This document shows, piece by piece, positions 26,949-36,298 of a stretch of 64,000 nt of DNA. How positions within the stretch are numbered: position 1 is the first letter of the stretch; every line of letters starts with the position of its first letter. Source of the DNA: an uncultured Porphyromonas sp. (GTDB lineage: Bacteria; Bacteroidota; Bacteroidia; Bacteroidales; Porphyromonadaceae); the NCBI RefSeq assembly GCF_938046015.1, contig NZ_CALIXW010000045.1, positions 1-64,000 on the forward strand. Reading direction: 5' to 3'. The position numbers were made by a program, and so were the translations under genes. A model generated the notes under the pieces. The model was not told where the DNA came from, made no database searches, and saw only the letters and a list, made by a program, of their open reading frames with translations.

Positions 26949-28252
26949 ACTACAAGAAGATCCTAGCCCTCACGGCGGGCTCCCTCCTCTGGATGAGCTC
27001 CTGCACCAGCTCGAGTGATCTGGACAAGCTCCCCGAGGCTGCCGTGCGTACCCAGCAGGCGATCTCGGAGACGGTCGCTAGCCTCGAGGGGCATCAGGGC
27101 TACTGGCGCCTGACCTATTACCCCGACGCGAAGCGCGCCTATGGGGGCTACTCGATGTACGTGCAGTTCAAGGACGGACGCGTTACCGCCCTCTCGGAGC
27201 TCTCGACGGCCTCCACCAACTCCACCTACGCCGTGCGCAATATCGATATGCCGACGCTGGCCTTCGACACGCGTAGCAATATCCTGCACCACTTCAGTAC
27301 CTCGACCGAATACTTCCGCAATGCTCGCGGGGGCGACTTCGAGCTGCTGCTGATGGGCACCCGTGGCGATAGCATCCTGCTACAGGGGCGCAAGTACCGC
27401 AACCTCATGAGCCTCGTGCCCATGACGACCGATCCCAAGACGGAGATCGCTGCCCTGCAGGCTATGGCGCAGAAGTTCCAGGGCAAGGGCCTCGTACCCG
27501 TCACGATCGGCACGGCAGGCAAGGTAGAGCTACGTCTGCACCCGACTTACCGCCAGCTGGAGTTCGTCCTCCCAGGCGAAGGGACGAGCACGAGTCGGCA
27601 GCAGATGGCCTTTGCCTACACCCCCGAGGGCCTGCGCTTCTACGAGCCTATTACCATCGGTGGGGTCACGATCTCGGGCTTCCGCCTCTCGAGCGACGGT
27701 ACGAGCGTCACCTCCCTCGAGGGGGATGTCACGACCTCGCTGGTGTCGGCGCCTCTGGAGCTTGCGACCAAGAGCTATGTCCTCTACCTCACGACGGGCT
27801 ATGCCTCCCCGACGATCGTCAGCTACTTCACCCAGGTCAATGCAGCCCTCTACCGCAGCCGTCAGGCGCGTATGAGTGCGCGCTGCTACCTCGGGGTGAA
27901 TACCGAGGCGGATCAGAAGCAAGGCCTCGTGGGCAACGATACCCAGGTGACGAGCTTCATCACGATGCCCATCTTCGAGCATTCGGACGGCAGCTACACG
28001 CGTCTCTCCTACGAGGCGGACTTTGTCCCCGTGGGCAGTGACCCGACGCAGCTGGACATCCTGACGCGTGACGGCAACGAGACGACCTTCTGGTACTGGT
28101 ACGCTGGAACGGCCGACTACTGGATCTCCCGCCTACGCTCCCGTGCTCCCTACAAGGTGGAGACGCTGACTGATACGGAGGGTACGACCTACTACAAGCT
28201 CTCCAGCGTCAAGGACGAGAAGACGTGGTTCTACCTCTACGCAGCTCAGTAG
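26945..28252 (+). CDS. DUF4302 family lipoprotein
   Basis: A 435-residue lipoprotein with signal MNYKKILALTAGSLLWMSSC. A DUF4302-like domain fills most of it; SLEGHQGYWRLTYYPDAKRAYGGYSMYVQFKDGRV near residues 47-80 is typical. The family has no known function but is regularly the last member of SusC-SusD-metallohydrolase loci, so it is probably a surface accessory of uptake. The ATG overlaps the previous stop by 4 bases, indicating translational coupling. A strong terminator follows at 28285. Confidence 0.85.
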   Translation: MNYKKILALTAGSLLWMSSCTSSSDLDKLPEAAVRTQQAISETVASLEGHQGYWRLTYYPDAKRAYGGYSMYVQFKDGRVTALSELSTASTNSTYAVRNIDMPTLAFDTRSNILHHFSTSTEYFRNARGGDFELLLMGTRGDSILLQGRKYRNLMSLVPMTTDPKTEIAALQAMAQKFQGKGLVPVTIGTAGKVELRLHPTYRQLEFVLPGEGTSTSRQQMAFAYTPEGLRFYEPITIGGVTISGFRLSSDGTSVTSLEGDVTTSLVSAPLELATKSYVLYLTTGYASPTIVSYFTQVNAALYRSRQARMSARCYLGVNTEADQKQGLVGNDTQVTSFITMPIFEHSDGSYTRLSYEADFVPVGSDPTQLDILTRDGNETTFWYWYAGTADYWISRLRSRAPYKVETLTDTEGTTYYKLSSVKDEKTWFYLYAAQ

Positions 28253-28284
28253 CGCCCCGCTGCTAGATTCCTCAAGTACGACGT

Positions 28285-28319
28285 GAGCGCCCGAAGTAGC
28301 CTAGCTGCTTCGGGCGCTC
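28285..28319 (+). terminator. terminator of the SusC/SusD locus
   Basis: GAGCGCCCGAAG (28285-28296) pairs perfectly with CTTCGGGCGCTC (28308-28319), with a small inner AGC/GCT pair, followed by GTGCTTTATG. It lies 32 bases after the DUF4302 stop. Confidence 0.85.
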
Positions 28320-28382
28320 GTGCTTTATGTATCTGAGACGTCCCCTGGCCCCTGCCTTCGTCCGACCTAGCCCCCGAGGGCG

Positions 28383-28492
28383 CTGAGGGATATCCGTCAG
28401 CTCGCTGGGGGACGTCCCTCAGCGCCGTGAGGGATATCAGGCAGCCGGGTGAGGGATATCAGTCAGGGAGGCTTAGGCTAGGAGAGGCGGAG
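28383..28492. repeat. 22-bp repeat array E (between the DUF4302 and DUF4301 genes)
   Basis: Units start at 28383, 28405, 28427, 28449 and about 28472. Examples are CTGAGGGATATCCGTCAG and GTGAGGGATATCAGTCAGG. They lie in the 566-base gap after the terminator at 28285-28319. The remaining part (28493-28818) holds no gene that I can support, and only a weak TAACTTTA promoter candidate at 28734. Confidence 0.75.
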
Positions 28493-28818
28493 CCCCGACC
28501 CCTTTGGGGACATCGCCCCGCTGGGGCTTGCTCGCTCCTTAGCCCCTAGAGCCTAGGAAGGAGGCCTTGGCTGTCGCCTGCGGCCTCAGCGCGCTGGGAA
28601 GGTAGGGGAGGCCTTGCTGGCACTGCTTCCGCTGAGCCCAGCTGCTCGCAGCAGGGGCAAGGGGCGGGGGTGGCTGTGGGCTTCGTCGGCTGAGCCCTTG
28701 GGACGCTCGTGCGGTAGTTCCACGGGTATTCGCTAACTTTACGACACGAGAGCGGTAGCCCGCACGCGGCCTGCTGCCCGACATCACTATAGGAGATCAC
28801 CATACACGCACGACCACT

Positions 28819-30351
28819 ATGGAGCAGGAACTATTTACCGCCCAGGACCTCGAGGAACTGCAGCGCCGAGGCATCAGCCTTGAGGAGGCCACCCAGCAGG
28901 TAGAGGACATCCGTCAGGGCTTCCCCTACCTAGAGATCCTCGCCTCAGCCTCCCTCGAGGACGGCATCATCAGCAATGAGCCCAGTCAGGAGGAGCGCTA
29001 CATGAGCCTCTGGGAGCGCTACCTAGAGCGCGAGGACGCCTCGGTATATAAGATGGTACCCGCCTCGGGCGCTGCCTCGCGTATGTTCAAGATGCTCTTC
29101 ACCTTCCTCGACGCCGACTACAGCGAGCCGCGTACCGAGGCCGAGCGCCGCTTCTTTGACGAGCTGCACCACTTTGCCTTCTACGAGCTGCTCAATGAGG
29201 CCTGCCTGCGTAACCACTGGAAGAGCATCCCCAAGCTCCTAGCACAGGGCGACTATAAGGCTGTAGTGGAGACGCTGCTCCTGCCGAAGGGGCTGGGCTA
29301 CGGCAGCAAGCCTAAGGGGCTGCTCGTCTTCCACCGCTACGACAAGGTCGAGCGTACGGCCCTAGAGGAGCACTTCGTCGAGGGCGCCCTCTACGCTCGC
29401 GATAGCCGCGGGCAGGTGCACCTGCACTTCACCATCTCCCCCGAGCATCAGCGTGACTTCGAGAGCCTCGTGGCGCGCGTCAAGGACTGCTACGAAGAGC
29501 ACTACAGCGTGCGCTATCTGGTAAGCTTCAGCCAGCAGGAGCCCGCGACCGATACGCTGGCGCTGACGCCTGAGGGGGGACTCTTTCGTCGCGAGGATGG
29601 TAGCCTGCTCTTCCGCCCTGGGGGGCACGGCTCGCTGATCCGCAACCTCAATGCGCTGGATGCCGACATCGTCTTCATCAAGAATATCGACAACGTCGTC
29701 CTCGACCTATATAAGGGCCCGACGGTTATATACAAGAAGTACCTCGGGGGCGTCCTCGTCGCCATCCGCGATCAGGTCTTCGGCTACCTGCGTCAGCTGG
29801 ATAAGGGCAAGGTGAGCCACAGCCAGCTGGATGAGATGAGCGCCTTCATGCGCGACGTCTTCGGCATCCGCCTGCCCGAGGTGCTGGACGATGAGTCGCT
29901 GGCACCCTGGCTGCGTGAGAAGCTGAACCGCCCCATCCGTGTCTGCGGTATGGTACGCAATGAGGGTGAGCCCGGCGGGGGACCCTTCGTCATCCGCGAG
30001 ACCGACGGCAGCAGCTCGCTGCAGATCCTCGAGAGCAGCCAGATCAATATGGCCGACCCAGGGCAGCGCCAGTTCTTCGAGGCTGGGCAGTACTTCAATC
30101 CCGTAGACCTCGTCTGCTCGCTGCGCGACTGGCAGGGCAAGCCCTTCGACCTAGAGCGCTACGTCAATCCCAAGACCGCCTTCATCGCCCACAAGAGCCA
30201 GGCAGGCCGAGAGCTCCTGGCCCTGGAGCGTCCCGGGCTGTGGAATGGCGCCATGCACGACTGGAATACCGCCTTCGTGGAGGTGCCTCTGGAGACCTTC
30301 AACCCCGTCAAGGAGGTCAACGACCTCCTGCGGCCCGAGCATCAGGCTTAG
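28819..30351 (+). CDS. DUF4301 family protein
   Basis: A 510-residue cytoplasmic protein of the DUF4301 family, which is conserved in Bacteroidota and has no established function. MVPASGAASRMFKMLFTFL near residues 75-95 resembles the glycine/serine-rich nucleotide loop of nucleotidyltransferases. PGGHGSLIRNLNALDADIVFIKNIDNV supports a sugar-nucleotidyltransferase-like fold. That function is inference only. No signal peptide or membrane segment is seen. It is a single gene with the ATG at 28819. Confidence 0.85.
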   Translation: MEQELFTAQDLEELQRRGISLEEATQQVEDIRQGFPYLEILASASLEDGIISNEPSQEERYMSLWERYLEREDASVYKMVPASGAASRMFKMLFTFLDADYSEPRTEAERRFFDELHHFAFYELLNEACLRNHWKSIPKLLAQGDYKAVVETLLLPKGLGYGSKPKGLLVFHRYDKVERTALEEHFVEGALYARDSRGQVHLHFTISPEHQRDFESLVARVKDCYEEHYSVRYLVSFSQQEPATDTLALTPEGGLFRREDGSLLFRPGGHGSLIRNLNALDADIVFIKNIDNVVLDLYKGPTVIYKKYLGGVLVAIRDQVFGYLRQLDKGKVSHSQLDEMSAFMRDVFGIRLPEVLDDESLAPWLREKLNRPIRVCGMVRNEGEPGGGPFVIRETDGSSSLQILESSQINMADPGQRQFFEAGQYFNPVDLVCSLRDWQGKPFDLERYVNPKTAFIAHKSQAGRELLALERPGLWNGAMHDWNTAFVEVPLETFNPVKEVNDLLRPEHQA

Positions 30352-30416
30352 CCCCTAGGCCTAGCCCAGCTCCTATATCAAGCTAAAGAAACACTAACCC
30401 TAAATATCATTGACCT

Positions 30417-32201
30417 ATGAGTTCAATCAAAGAGCGCCTAGCACTCCTACGTCAAGCGATGAAGGCTGAGGGACTCTCCGCCTACATCATCACCTCCTCA
30501 GATGCCCACCTCAGCGAGTACACCCCCTCGCGCTGGCAGGGTCGAAGCTGGATCAGCGGCTTCAATGGCTCGGCGGGTACCGTCGTCGTCACGCTAGACA
30601 AGGCGGGGCTGTGGACCGACTCCCGCTACTTCCTCCAGGGGGCAGCTCAGCTCGAGGGCAGTACGATCGAGCTCTACAAGATGGGGGTCCCAGGGACGCC
30701 CAGCATCGAGGGCTTCCTCGCCGAGGAGCTCGGTGCAGGCGCCGTCGTTGGTGCCGATGGCATCTGCCTGTCGCTGGCGGAGGCTGAGGACACGCGCCAT
30801 CAGCTCGAGGTCTACGGCATCAGCTACCGCCTCGATACGGACCTGCTGGATCGTGTATGGCAGGATCGCCCCGGCATCCCCTCCAAGCCCCTCTTCCTCC
30901 ATCCCGCCCAGTATGCAGGCCGTACCGCCGCCGAGCGCATTGCTGAGGTACGCAGTCGCCTGAAGGCACAGGGGGCCAATGCTACCATCGTGACCATGAT
31001 CGACGAGCTGGCCTGGGTCTTCAACATCCGCGGCTACGACGTGGCCTACAATCCCGTAGGCGTGGGCTTCGGCTATATCGGCGCCGATGATGCCGTGCTC
31101 TTCACCCTCCCCGAGAAGGTCACCGATGAGGTGCGTGCTGACCTGACGGCCAATGGCGTGCGCATCCTTGACTACACGGCGATCGACAGCTTCGTCGCTG
31201 GCCTCGGAGCTGAGGTGCGCCTCTTGGTAGACCCCAAGCGTATCACCTACCGCCTAGCCTCCCAGATCCCTGCGCACTGCCGTCGCGTCTCGGGCGTCTC
31301 GGTCCTCACGCAGCTCAAGGCGATCAAGAACGAGACCGAGCTGTCGAACCTGCGTCGCGTCATGGCTCGCGATGGGGTAGCGCTGACGCGCTTCTTCAAG
31401 TGGCTCGAGGAGGCGCTGGCCCGTGGCGAGACCTACACCGAGCACGAGCTGGACGTGCGTCTCAATGAGTATCGTGCCCATGGCGAGCGCTTCTACGGCG
31501 ACAGCTTCGCCACCATCTGCGGCTATCAGGGCAATGGCGCCATCGTGCACTACCATGCCGATCCCGAGACCTCGGCACGTGTCAAGGCCGAGGGCGTGCT
31601 GCTGCTCGACAGTGGCGGCCAGTACCTCGACGGTACGACCGACATCACCCGCACCATCGCCCTCAGCACTCCTAGCACCGAGCTGCGCACGGACTACACG
31701 CTCGTGCTGAAGGGGCACATCCAGATTGCGCTGGCGAAGTACCCCGAGGGCACGCGTGGCAGCCAGATCGACATCCTGGCGCGCAAGGCGCTCTGGGATC
31801 GTGGGCTCAACTACGGCCACGGCACGGGCCACGGCGTCGGCTACTTCCTCAACGTGCACGAGGGGCCGCAGAACATCCGTACCGAGGTCAACCCCACGGA
31901 GCTGCAGCTCGGGATGATCACCAGCAACGAGCCTGGGATCTACCGCTCGGGCAAGTACGGGATCCGCATCGAGAACCTCGTGGTCACGGAGCTGCGTGAG
32001 GAGACCGAGTTCGGCCGCTTCTTCGGCTTCGAGACGGTGACCATCTGCTTCCTGGATAACCAGCTGGTGGACAAGAGCCTGCTGACAGCCGAGGAACTGG
32101 CGTGGTACAATGCCTATCAGGAGCGTGTCTACCAGACGCTGCAGCCTCTGCTGAGTCCCGAGGAGGCCGCCTGGCTGCGCACCAAGACCGCGGCGCTCTA
32201 G
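30417..32201 (+). CDS. aminopeptidase P family metallopeptidase (Xaa-Pro aminopeptidase)
   Basis: A 594-residue M24B peptidase that removes an N-terminal residue preceding proline. It has two creatinase-like N-terminal domains (ITSSDAHLSEYTPSRWQGRSWISGFNGSAGT), then the pita-bread catalytic domain. All five metal ligands are visible: D in LLDSGGQYLDGTTD (two), H in GHGTGHGVGYFLNVHEGP, E in TSNEPGIYRSG and E in IRIENLVV. Length matches the three-domain eukaryote-like form common in Bacteroidota rather than the 440-residue E. coli PepP. No signal peptide is present, so cytoplasmic. It fits a peptide-fermenting lifestyle. Confidence 0.93.
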   Translation: MSSIKERLALLRQAMKAEGLSAYIITSSDAHLSEYTPSRWQGRSWISGFNGSAGTVVVTLDKAGLWTDSRYFLQGAAQLEGSTIELYKMGVPGTPSIEGFLAEELGAGAVVGADGICLSLAEAEDTRHQLEVYGISYRLDTDLLDRVWQDRPGIPSKPLFLHPAQYAGRTAAERIAEVRSRLKAQGANATIVTMIDELAWVFNIRGYDVAYNPVGVGFGYIGADDAVLFTLPEKVTDEVRADLTANGVRILDYTAIDSFVAGLGAEVRLLVDPKRITYRLASQIPAHCRRVSGVSVLTQLKAIKNETELSNLRRVMARDGVALTRFFKWLEEALARGETYTEHELDVRLNEYRAHGERFYGDSFATICGYQGNGAIVHYHADPETSARVKAEGVLLLDSGGQYLDGTTDITRTIALSTPSTELRTDYTLVLKGHIQIALAKYPEGTRGSQIDILARKALWDRGLNYGHGTGHGVGYFLNVHEGPQNIRTEVNPTELQLGMITSNEPGIYRSGKYGIRIENLVVTELREETEFGRFFGFETVTICFLDNQLVDKSLLTAEELAWYNAYQERVYQTLQPLLSPEEAAWLRTKTAAL

Positions 32202-32231
32202 CCCTTCCTCCCCTCACGGTACAAGACACGA

Positions 32232-32263
32232 AGCCCCTCGCTGCCTCGGCGGCGAGGGGCTTT
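32232..32263 (+). terminator. terminator of the aminopeptidase P gene
   Basis: AAGCCCCTCGC (32232-32242) pairs perfectly with GCGAGGGGCTT (32253-32263), 30 bases after the stop. Confidence 0.8.
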
Positions 32264-32277
32264 GCGCATATCTTCGT

Positions 32278-32285
32278 ATCTTTGC
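32278..32285 (+). promoter_or_regulatory. -7 box of the tgt-lptF-smpB promoter
   Basis: TATCTTTG matches TAnnTTTG exactly and lies 60 bases before the chosen tgt start, directly after the upstream terminator. Transcription would start near 32292. Confidence 0.65.
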
Positions 32286-32344
32286 ACATCCTAGCATCAT
32301 AGCACACCTAGTGCGGCCTTAGAGGGATGCTAGGGGCTATCCAT

Positions 32345-33478
32345 ATGCTCAAATTCGAACTACATAAGACCTGCGCCCAGACCTCAGCACGAGCTGGCCG
32401 CATCGAGACAGACCACGGAGAGATCCTTACGCCTATCTTCATGCCCGTCGGCACCGTCGGCTCTGTGAAGGCCGTCCACATGACGGAGCTCCGCGAGGAC
32501 ATCCAGGCACAGATCATCCTGGGGAATACCTATCACCTCTACCTGCGTCCCGGGCTCGAGACGCTGCGTGAGGCTGGGGGACTGCATAAGTTCAACAGCT
32601 GGTCGGGCTCCATCCTCACCGACAGCGGAGGCTATCAGGTCTTCAGCCTCGCGCATCGCCGCAAGATCACGGAGGAGGGCGTGACCTTCCGCTCGCACAT
32701 CGACGGCTCGCGCCACCTCTTCACCCCCGAGCGGGTGATGGACATCGAGCGCGTCATCGGGGCGGATATCATCATGGCCTTCGACGAGTGCTGCCCAGGG
32801 GACGCCGACTACCGCTACGCGCGTCAGTCGCTGGAGCTGACGGAGCGCTGGCTACGGCGCTGCGTGCAGCGTGTCGAGGAGACCGACCCCCTCTACGGCT
32901 ACCACCAGAGCCTCTTCCCCATCGTGCAGGGCTGCGTCTACCCCGAGCTGCGCACGCGGGCGGCAGAGTTCGTCGCTAGCCTCGGCGCTGAGGGGAATGC
33001 CATCGGCGGGCTCGCTGTCGGTGAGCCCACGGAGAAGATGTACGAGATGGTCGAGCTGACCAATAGCATACTCCCCAAGGATCGGCCCCGCTACCTGATG
33101 GGCGTGGGGACGCCGATCAATCTGCTGGAGAACATCGCCCGCGGGGTGGACATGTTCGACTGCATCATGCCCACGCGCAACGGGCGCAACGGCCAGCTCT
33201 TCACCAGCCGCGGTACGATCAACATCCGCAATGCTAAGTGGGCACGCGAGTTCTCCCCCATTGACGAGGAGGGCTGGTCCTTCGTGGACAGCCAGTACAG
33301 CCTGGCCTATCTGCACCACCTGATCCGTGCCGACGAGATCCTCGGCCTGCAGATCGCCTCGATCCACAACCTCGCCTTCTACCTCCGCCTCGTGCGTGAG
33401 GCCCGCCGTCATATCCTCGAGGGGGATTTCCTCCCCTGGAAGGAGCAGATGGTGCGTCAGATGAACCACCGCCTCTAG
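32345..33478 (+). CDS. tgt: queuine/preQ1 tRNA-ribosyltransferase lacking zinc cysteines
   Basis: A 377-residue tRNA-guanine transglycosylase that exchanges G34 for preQ1 in GUN-anticodon tRNAs. ARAGRIETDHGEILTPIFMPVGTVGSVKAV, ILTDSGGYQVFSL and MFDCIMPTRNGRNGQLF (the catalytic aspartate region) are intact. In the usual zinc-binding stretch the three cysteines are absent: the protein reads FSPIDEEGWSFVDSQYSLAY where most bacteria have CxCxxC. The histidine in the following YLHHL remains. I start at the ATG at 32345, whose MLKFELHKT matches the family start; 32327 is an alternative. The LptF/G permease follows after 34 bases. Confidence 0.9.
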   Translation: MLKFELHKTCAQTSARAGRIETDHGEILTPIFMPVGTVGSVKAVHMTELREDIQAQIILGNTYHLYLRPGLETLREAGGLHKFNSWSGSILTDSGGYQVFSLAHRRKITEEGVTFRSHIDGSRHLFTPERVMDIERVIGADIIMAFDECCPGDADYRYARQSLELTERWLRRCVQRVEETDPLYGYHQSLFPIVQGCVYPELRTRAAEFVASLGAEGNAIGGLAVGEPTEKMYEMVELTNSILPKDRPRYLMGVGTPINLLENIARGVDMFDCIMPTRNGRNGQLFTSRGTINIRNAKWAREFSPIDEEGWSFVDSQYSLAYLHHLIRADEILGLQIASIHNLAFYLRLVREARRHILEGDFLPWKEQMVRQMNHRL

Positions 33479-33512
33479 GGGTGGAAGGCTCCCTGCTAGC
33501 TCAGTCCCCACG

Positions 33513-34703
33513 ATGAAGCCCCACGACGAAGTTCCCGAGGAGCAGCCCAGCCTCCAGCCCGGCAACAGCCCAGAGCCCGCCGCTGAGGAGGCCCAGCCCG
33601 CCGCACCCAAGAAGGCATACCGCCCCTGGCTCGGCCGCACGGACCGCTACCTCATCCGTACCTTCCTCTCCACTTATATCCTCTCCATCGCGCTCATCCT
33701 ATCGATTGCGGTGGTCTTCGACGTCAATGAGAAGATCTCGGACTTCCTCAAGCCTGAGGTGCCGCTCTACAAGATCGTCTTCCACTACTACCTGAACTTC
33801 ATTCCCTTCTATGCGAATATGTTCAGCCCCCTCTTCGTCTTCATCTCCGTCATCTTCTTTACCTCCAACATGGCGGCCAATACGGAGATCGTGGCGATGC
33901 TGGCTAGTGGGATGAGCTTCCGCCGCCTGCTCCGGCCCTACATGGTCTCGGCTGCGGTGATCGCGCTGGCGACCTATGTGCTCAATGGCTTCATCATCCC
34001 CTCGGGTAATGAGGTGCGTCTGGCCTTCGAGCAGGAGTACATCAAGAGCCGCTCCGCTAAGTACACGAGCAACATCCAGATCGCCATCGACAAGGACGTC
34101 TACCTCTATATCAACAGCTACGAGAGCCAGAGCCAGGTGGCCTATTCGCTAGCCGTCGACGAGTTCAAGGGGCAGAAGCTCGTCTCCCGCCTCACGGCCG
34201 AGGAGGCCTCCTACTCGGGTGGGGACAGCTGGCACATGCCCTCCTTCCATATCCGCCGCTTCCCAGGGCTGAAGGCCATCGACACCGTGGGCTACGACCT
34301 CGATACCAACCTCAGGATACGCCCCACGGACTTCCTCGTCAACGATAAGGACGCGCTGAAGATGCGCAACGACCAGATCTCGCGCTATGTGGAGCGCCAG
34401 CGCGAGCGCGGGGCGAGCAATACGCGCATCTTCGAGCTCGAGCTGCACAAGCGCTATGCGGCTATCTTCTCAGCCTTCATCCTCACCTTCATCGGCGCCG
34501 TCCTCTCGGCTAAGAAGATGAAGAACGGCCTCGGGATCAACCTCGTCATCGGCTTCGCGCTCTGCTTCGGCTACATTCTCTTGACGACGCTGACGGGGCA
34601 GTTCGCCACTGTGGGCATCATGGCGCCCTGGCTGGCAGCCTGGCTCCCCAATATCCTCTTCGTCTTCATCTCCTTCTCCCTCTGGCGCAAGGCTCCACAG
34701 TAA
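33513..34703 (+). CDS. LptF/LptG family lipopolysaccharide export permease
   Basis: A 396-residue inner-membrane protein of the YjgP/YjgQ family, part of the complex that lifts lipopolysaccharide from the membrane into the Lpt bridge. The N-terminal 35 residues are Pro/Glu-rich and non-conserved. TDRYLIRTFLSTYILSIALILSIAVVF starts the fold. Six membrane segments are visible, three near residues 50-165 and three at the C-terminus (AIFSAFILTFIGAVLSAKK onwards), with a periplasmic beta-jellyroll between. Bacteroidota commonly place this gene after tgt. The start at 33513 gives a longer hydrophilic N-terminus than E. coli LptF. Confidence 0.88.
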   Translation: MKPHDEVPEEQPSLQPGNSPEPAAEEAQPAAPKKAYRPWLGRTDRYLIRTFLSTYILSIALILSIAVVFDVNEKISDFLKPEVPLYKIVFHYYLNFIPFYANMFSPLFVFISVIFFTSNMAANTEIVAMLASGMSFRRLLRPYMVSAAVIALATYVLNGFIIPSGNEVRLAFEQEYIKSRSAKYTSNIQIAIDKDVYLYINSYESQSQVAYSLAVDEFKGQKLVSRLTAEEASYSGGDSWHMPSFHIRRFPGLKAIDTVGYDLDTNLRIRPTDFLVNDKDALKMRNDQISRYVERQRERGASNTRIFELELHKRYAAIFSAFILTFIGAVLSAKKMKNGLGINLVIGFALCFGYILLTTLTGQFATVGIMAPWLAAWLPNILFVFISFSLWRKAPQ

Positions 34704-34718
34704 CGACCCTTTACCCCT

Positions 34719-35186
34719 ATGGCAACGAAACCCAAAGCACCGCGCAGTGTGCAGATACAGAATAAGCGCGCCACCTTCGACTACGAGCTGCTCGACCTCT
34801 ACACGGCGGGCATCGTCCTCGTCGGGACGGAGATCAAGTCCCTACGCCTCGGTAAGGCCAGCCTCGTAGACTCCTTCTGCCACTTCCATGGCGGCGAGCT
34901 CTGGCTGCACAATGCGAATATCAGCGAGTACTTCTACGGCTCGTACAACAACCATGCGGCGCGGCGCGACCGCAAGCTGCTGCTCAACAAGAAGGAGCTG
35001 CGCAAGCTCGCCGACTACGCCCAGACGCCTGGCGTCACCATCATCGCTACGAAGATCTTCATCAATGAGCGAGGCCTGGCGAAGGTCGTCATAGCCCCTG
35101 CCCGCGGTAAGAAGCTCTACGACAAGCGTGCCTCGCTGCGAGAGAAGGACGACCGCCGCGAGATGGACCGCGCCATGAAGCGCTAG
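34719..35186 (+). CDS. smpB: tmRNA-binding protein SmpB
   Basis: A 155-residue protein that delivers tmRNA to stalled ribosomes for trans-translation. NKRATFDYELLDLYTAGIVLVGTEIKSLR is the conserved N-terminal block, and HDARRDRKLLL appears here as NNHAARRDRKLLLNKKEL. The basic C-terminal tail (RASLREKDDRREMDRAMKR) is the part that inserts into the empty mRNA channel. Length is normal. It lies 15 bases after the permease gene and is probably co-transcribed. A 19-bp terminator stem follows. Confidence 0.96.
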   Translation: MATKPKAPRSVQIQNKRATFDYELLDLYTAGIVLVGTEIKSLRLGKASLVDSFCHFHGGELWLHNANISEYFYGSYNNHAARRDRKLLLNKKELRKLADYAQTPGVTIIATKIFINERGLAKVVIAPARGKKLYDKRASLREKDDRREMDRAMKR

Positions 35187-35210
35187 TGCTCCTGCCTCGC
35201 GCACAGCTAG

Positions 35211-35266
35211 AAGGCCCTCGCCTCACAGCTGCTCCACTAGGGAGTAGGCTGTGAGGCGAGGGCCTT
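35211..35266. terminator. bidirectional terminator between smpB and porN
   Basis: A perfect 19-bp stem: 35211-35229 (AAGGCCCTCGCCTCACAGC) pairs with 35248-35266, followed by TCTGT on the plus strand and preceded by CTAG. It serves smpB and possibly the convergent por operon ending at 35379. Confidence 0.85.
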
Positions 35267-35378
35267 TCTGTATCCTTCCTTCCCGCTGTGAGGACCAGGG
35301 GAGGGCTGCTGTAGATACGAGCGTGGTGATGTGGGAGCTGTGCCTAGAGGCTAGGATGGGAGTGGCTAAGGTGAGGGC

Positions 35379-36281
35379 CTAGCGACGCCCTGCCTTGGTG
35401 CTCTTAGCCTTGGGTGGGAGGTAGCGGAGGCTATCGGGGACGGAGAGCTGGCGGCGCAGCTGCTGCAGTTCGTCCTCGAGGCACTGACGGAGGGCAGCGC
35501 GCTCCTCGGGGCTCTTCGCCCGCTCGAGGAGGAGCGGGTCGTGGTCGGCCTTGATGATCTCTCCGCGGTAGAGGCCGAGGGTGAAGTAATCCTCTAGCGT
35601 CCCCGCATCGGGGCTACCCCCCGGCATCAGTGCCGTGGGGCGCTGGCGAAGGTAAGGGACGAGCTCGCTGTAGCGCAGCCAGAAGAGCGGCATCGGCGCC
35701 GTCCCGTAGTCGCCCATAGTCTCGAGGATGGGGCAGAGCAGCTCTACCTCGCGTCGGTAGCTCGTCGTGGCGCGGTCGAGGCTGTGCTGCTCCTTGAGGT
35801 AATAGCTGCGTACCTGGCTCGTGGGGAGGTCGGCAGGGAGCACCTGGTAGCGGGGCTTCCCTCCAGCGGCGACCTCGGTATAGGGGATGCGGAAGCGCTC
35901 GAGGAAGTCCCGCGGCTCGAGTACGTGGGCAGCGTCGAGGCGCTCACGGCCCGTGCCGTAGGTGTAGCCCTTGATCTTGCCCTCGAGGTAAAGCTGGATG
36001 ATGAGGTCGAAGAGGCTCTGCCCGTCCTCGCCCTCCGCATAGAGGGGCGTATTGGCCGGCTGGGTGAGCTCCAGCTGGCGGTAGATCCCTCGGCGCCAGG
36101 CAAGGCCTGTAGCGGGTCGCGCGCTCGTGGACTGCTGCGCCCCAAGGCTTGGGGGGAGGGCACGCTGAGGCTGGGCTGCAGGCTGCTTGCGTAGCTCGGG
36201 ACTGCGGCCTGTGGGCTGCTGTGCAGAGAGTCCTAGGGGGGCAAGGCTAGCGAGTATCGTGAGGAGTAGGAGGGATTTCAT
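35379..36281 (-). CDS. porN: type IX secretion system protein PorN (GldN)
   Basis: A 300-residue periplasmic protein with signal peptide MKSLLLLTILASLAPLGLSAQ. It forms the outer-membrane-associated ring with the lipoprotein PorK. Conserved blocks are TGLAWRRGIYRQLELTQPANTPLY, GKIKGYTYGTGRERL, YYLKEQHSLDRATTSYRREV and MPLFWLRYSELVPYL, all typical of GldN/PorN. The C-terminal stretch from about 240 is charged and less conserved. It is the last gene of porK-L-M-N, 17 bases after porM. The por operon is transcribed on the minus strand. Confidence 0.92.
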   Translation of the reverse strand: MKSLLLLTILASLAPLGLSAQQPTGRSPELRKQPAAQPQRALPPSLGAQQSTSARPATGLAWRRGIYRQLELTQPANTPLYAEGEDGQSLFDLIIQLYLEGKIKGYTYGTGRERLDAAHVLEPRDFLERFRIPYTEVAAGGKPRYQVLPADLPTSQVRSYYLKEQHSLDRATTSYRREVELLCPILETMGDYGTAPMPLFWLRYSELVPYLRQRPTALMPGGSPDAGTLEDYFTLGLYRGEIIKADHDPLLLERAKSPEERAALRQCLEDELQQLRRQLSVPDSLRYLPPKAKSTKAGRR

Positions 36282-36298
36282 AGGCTAGGGGAGGGCTA

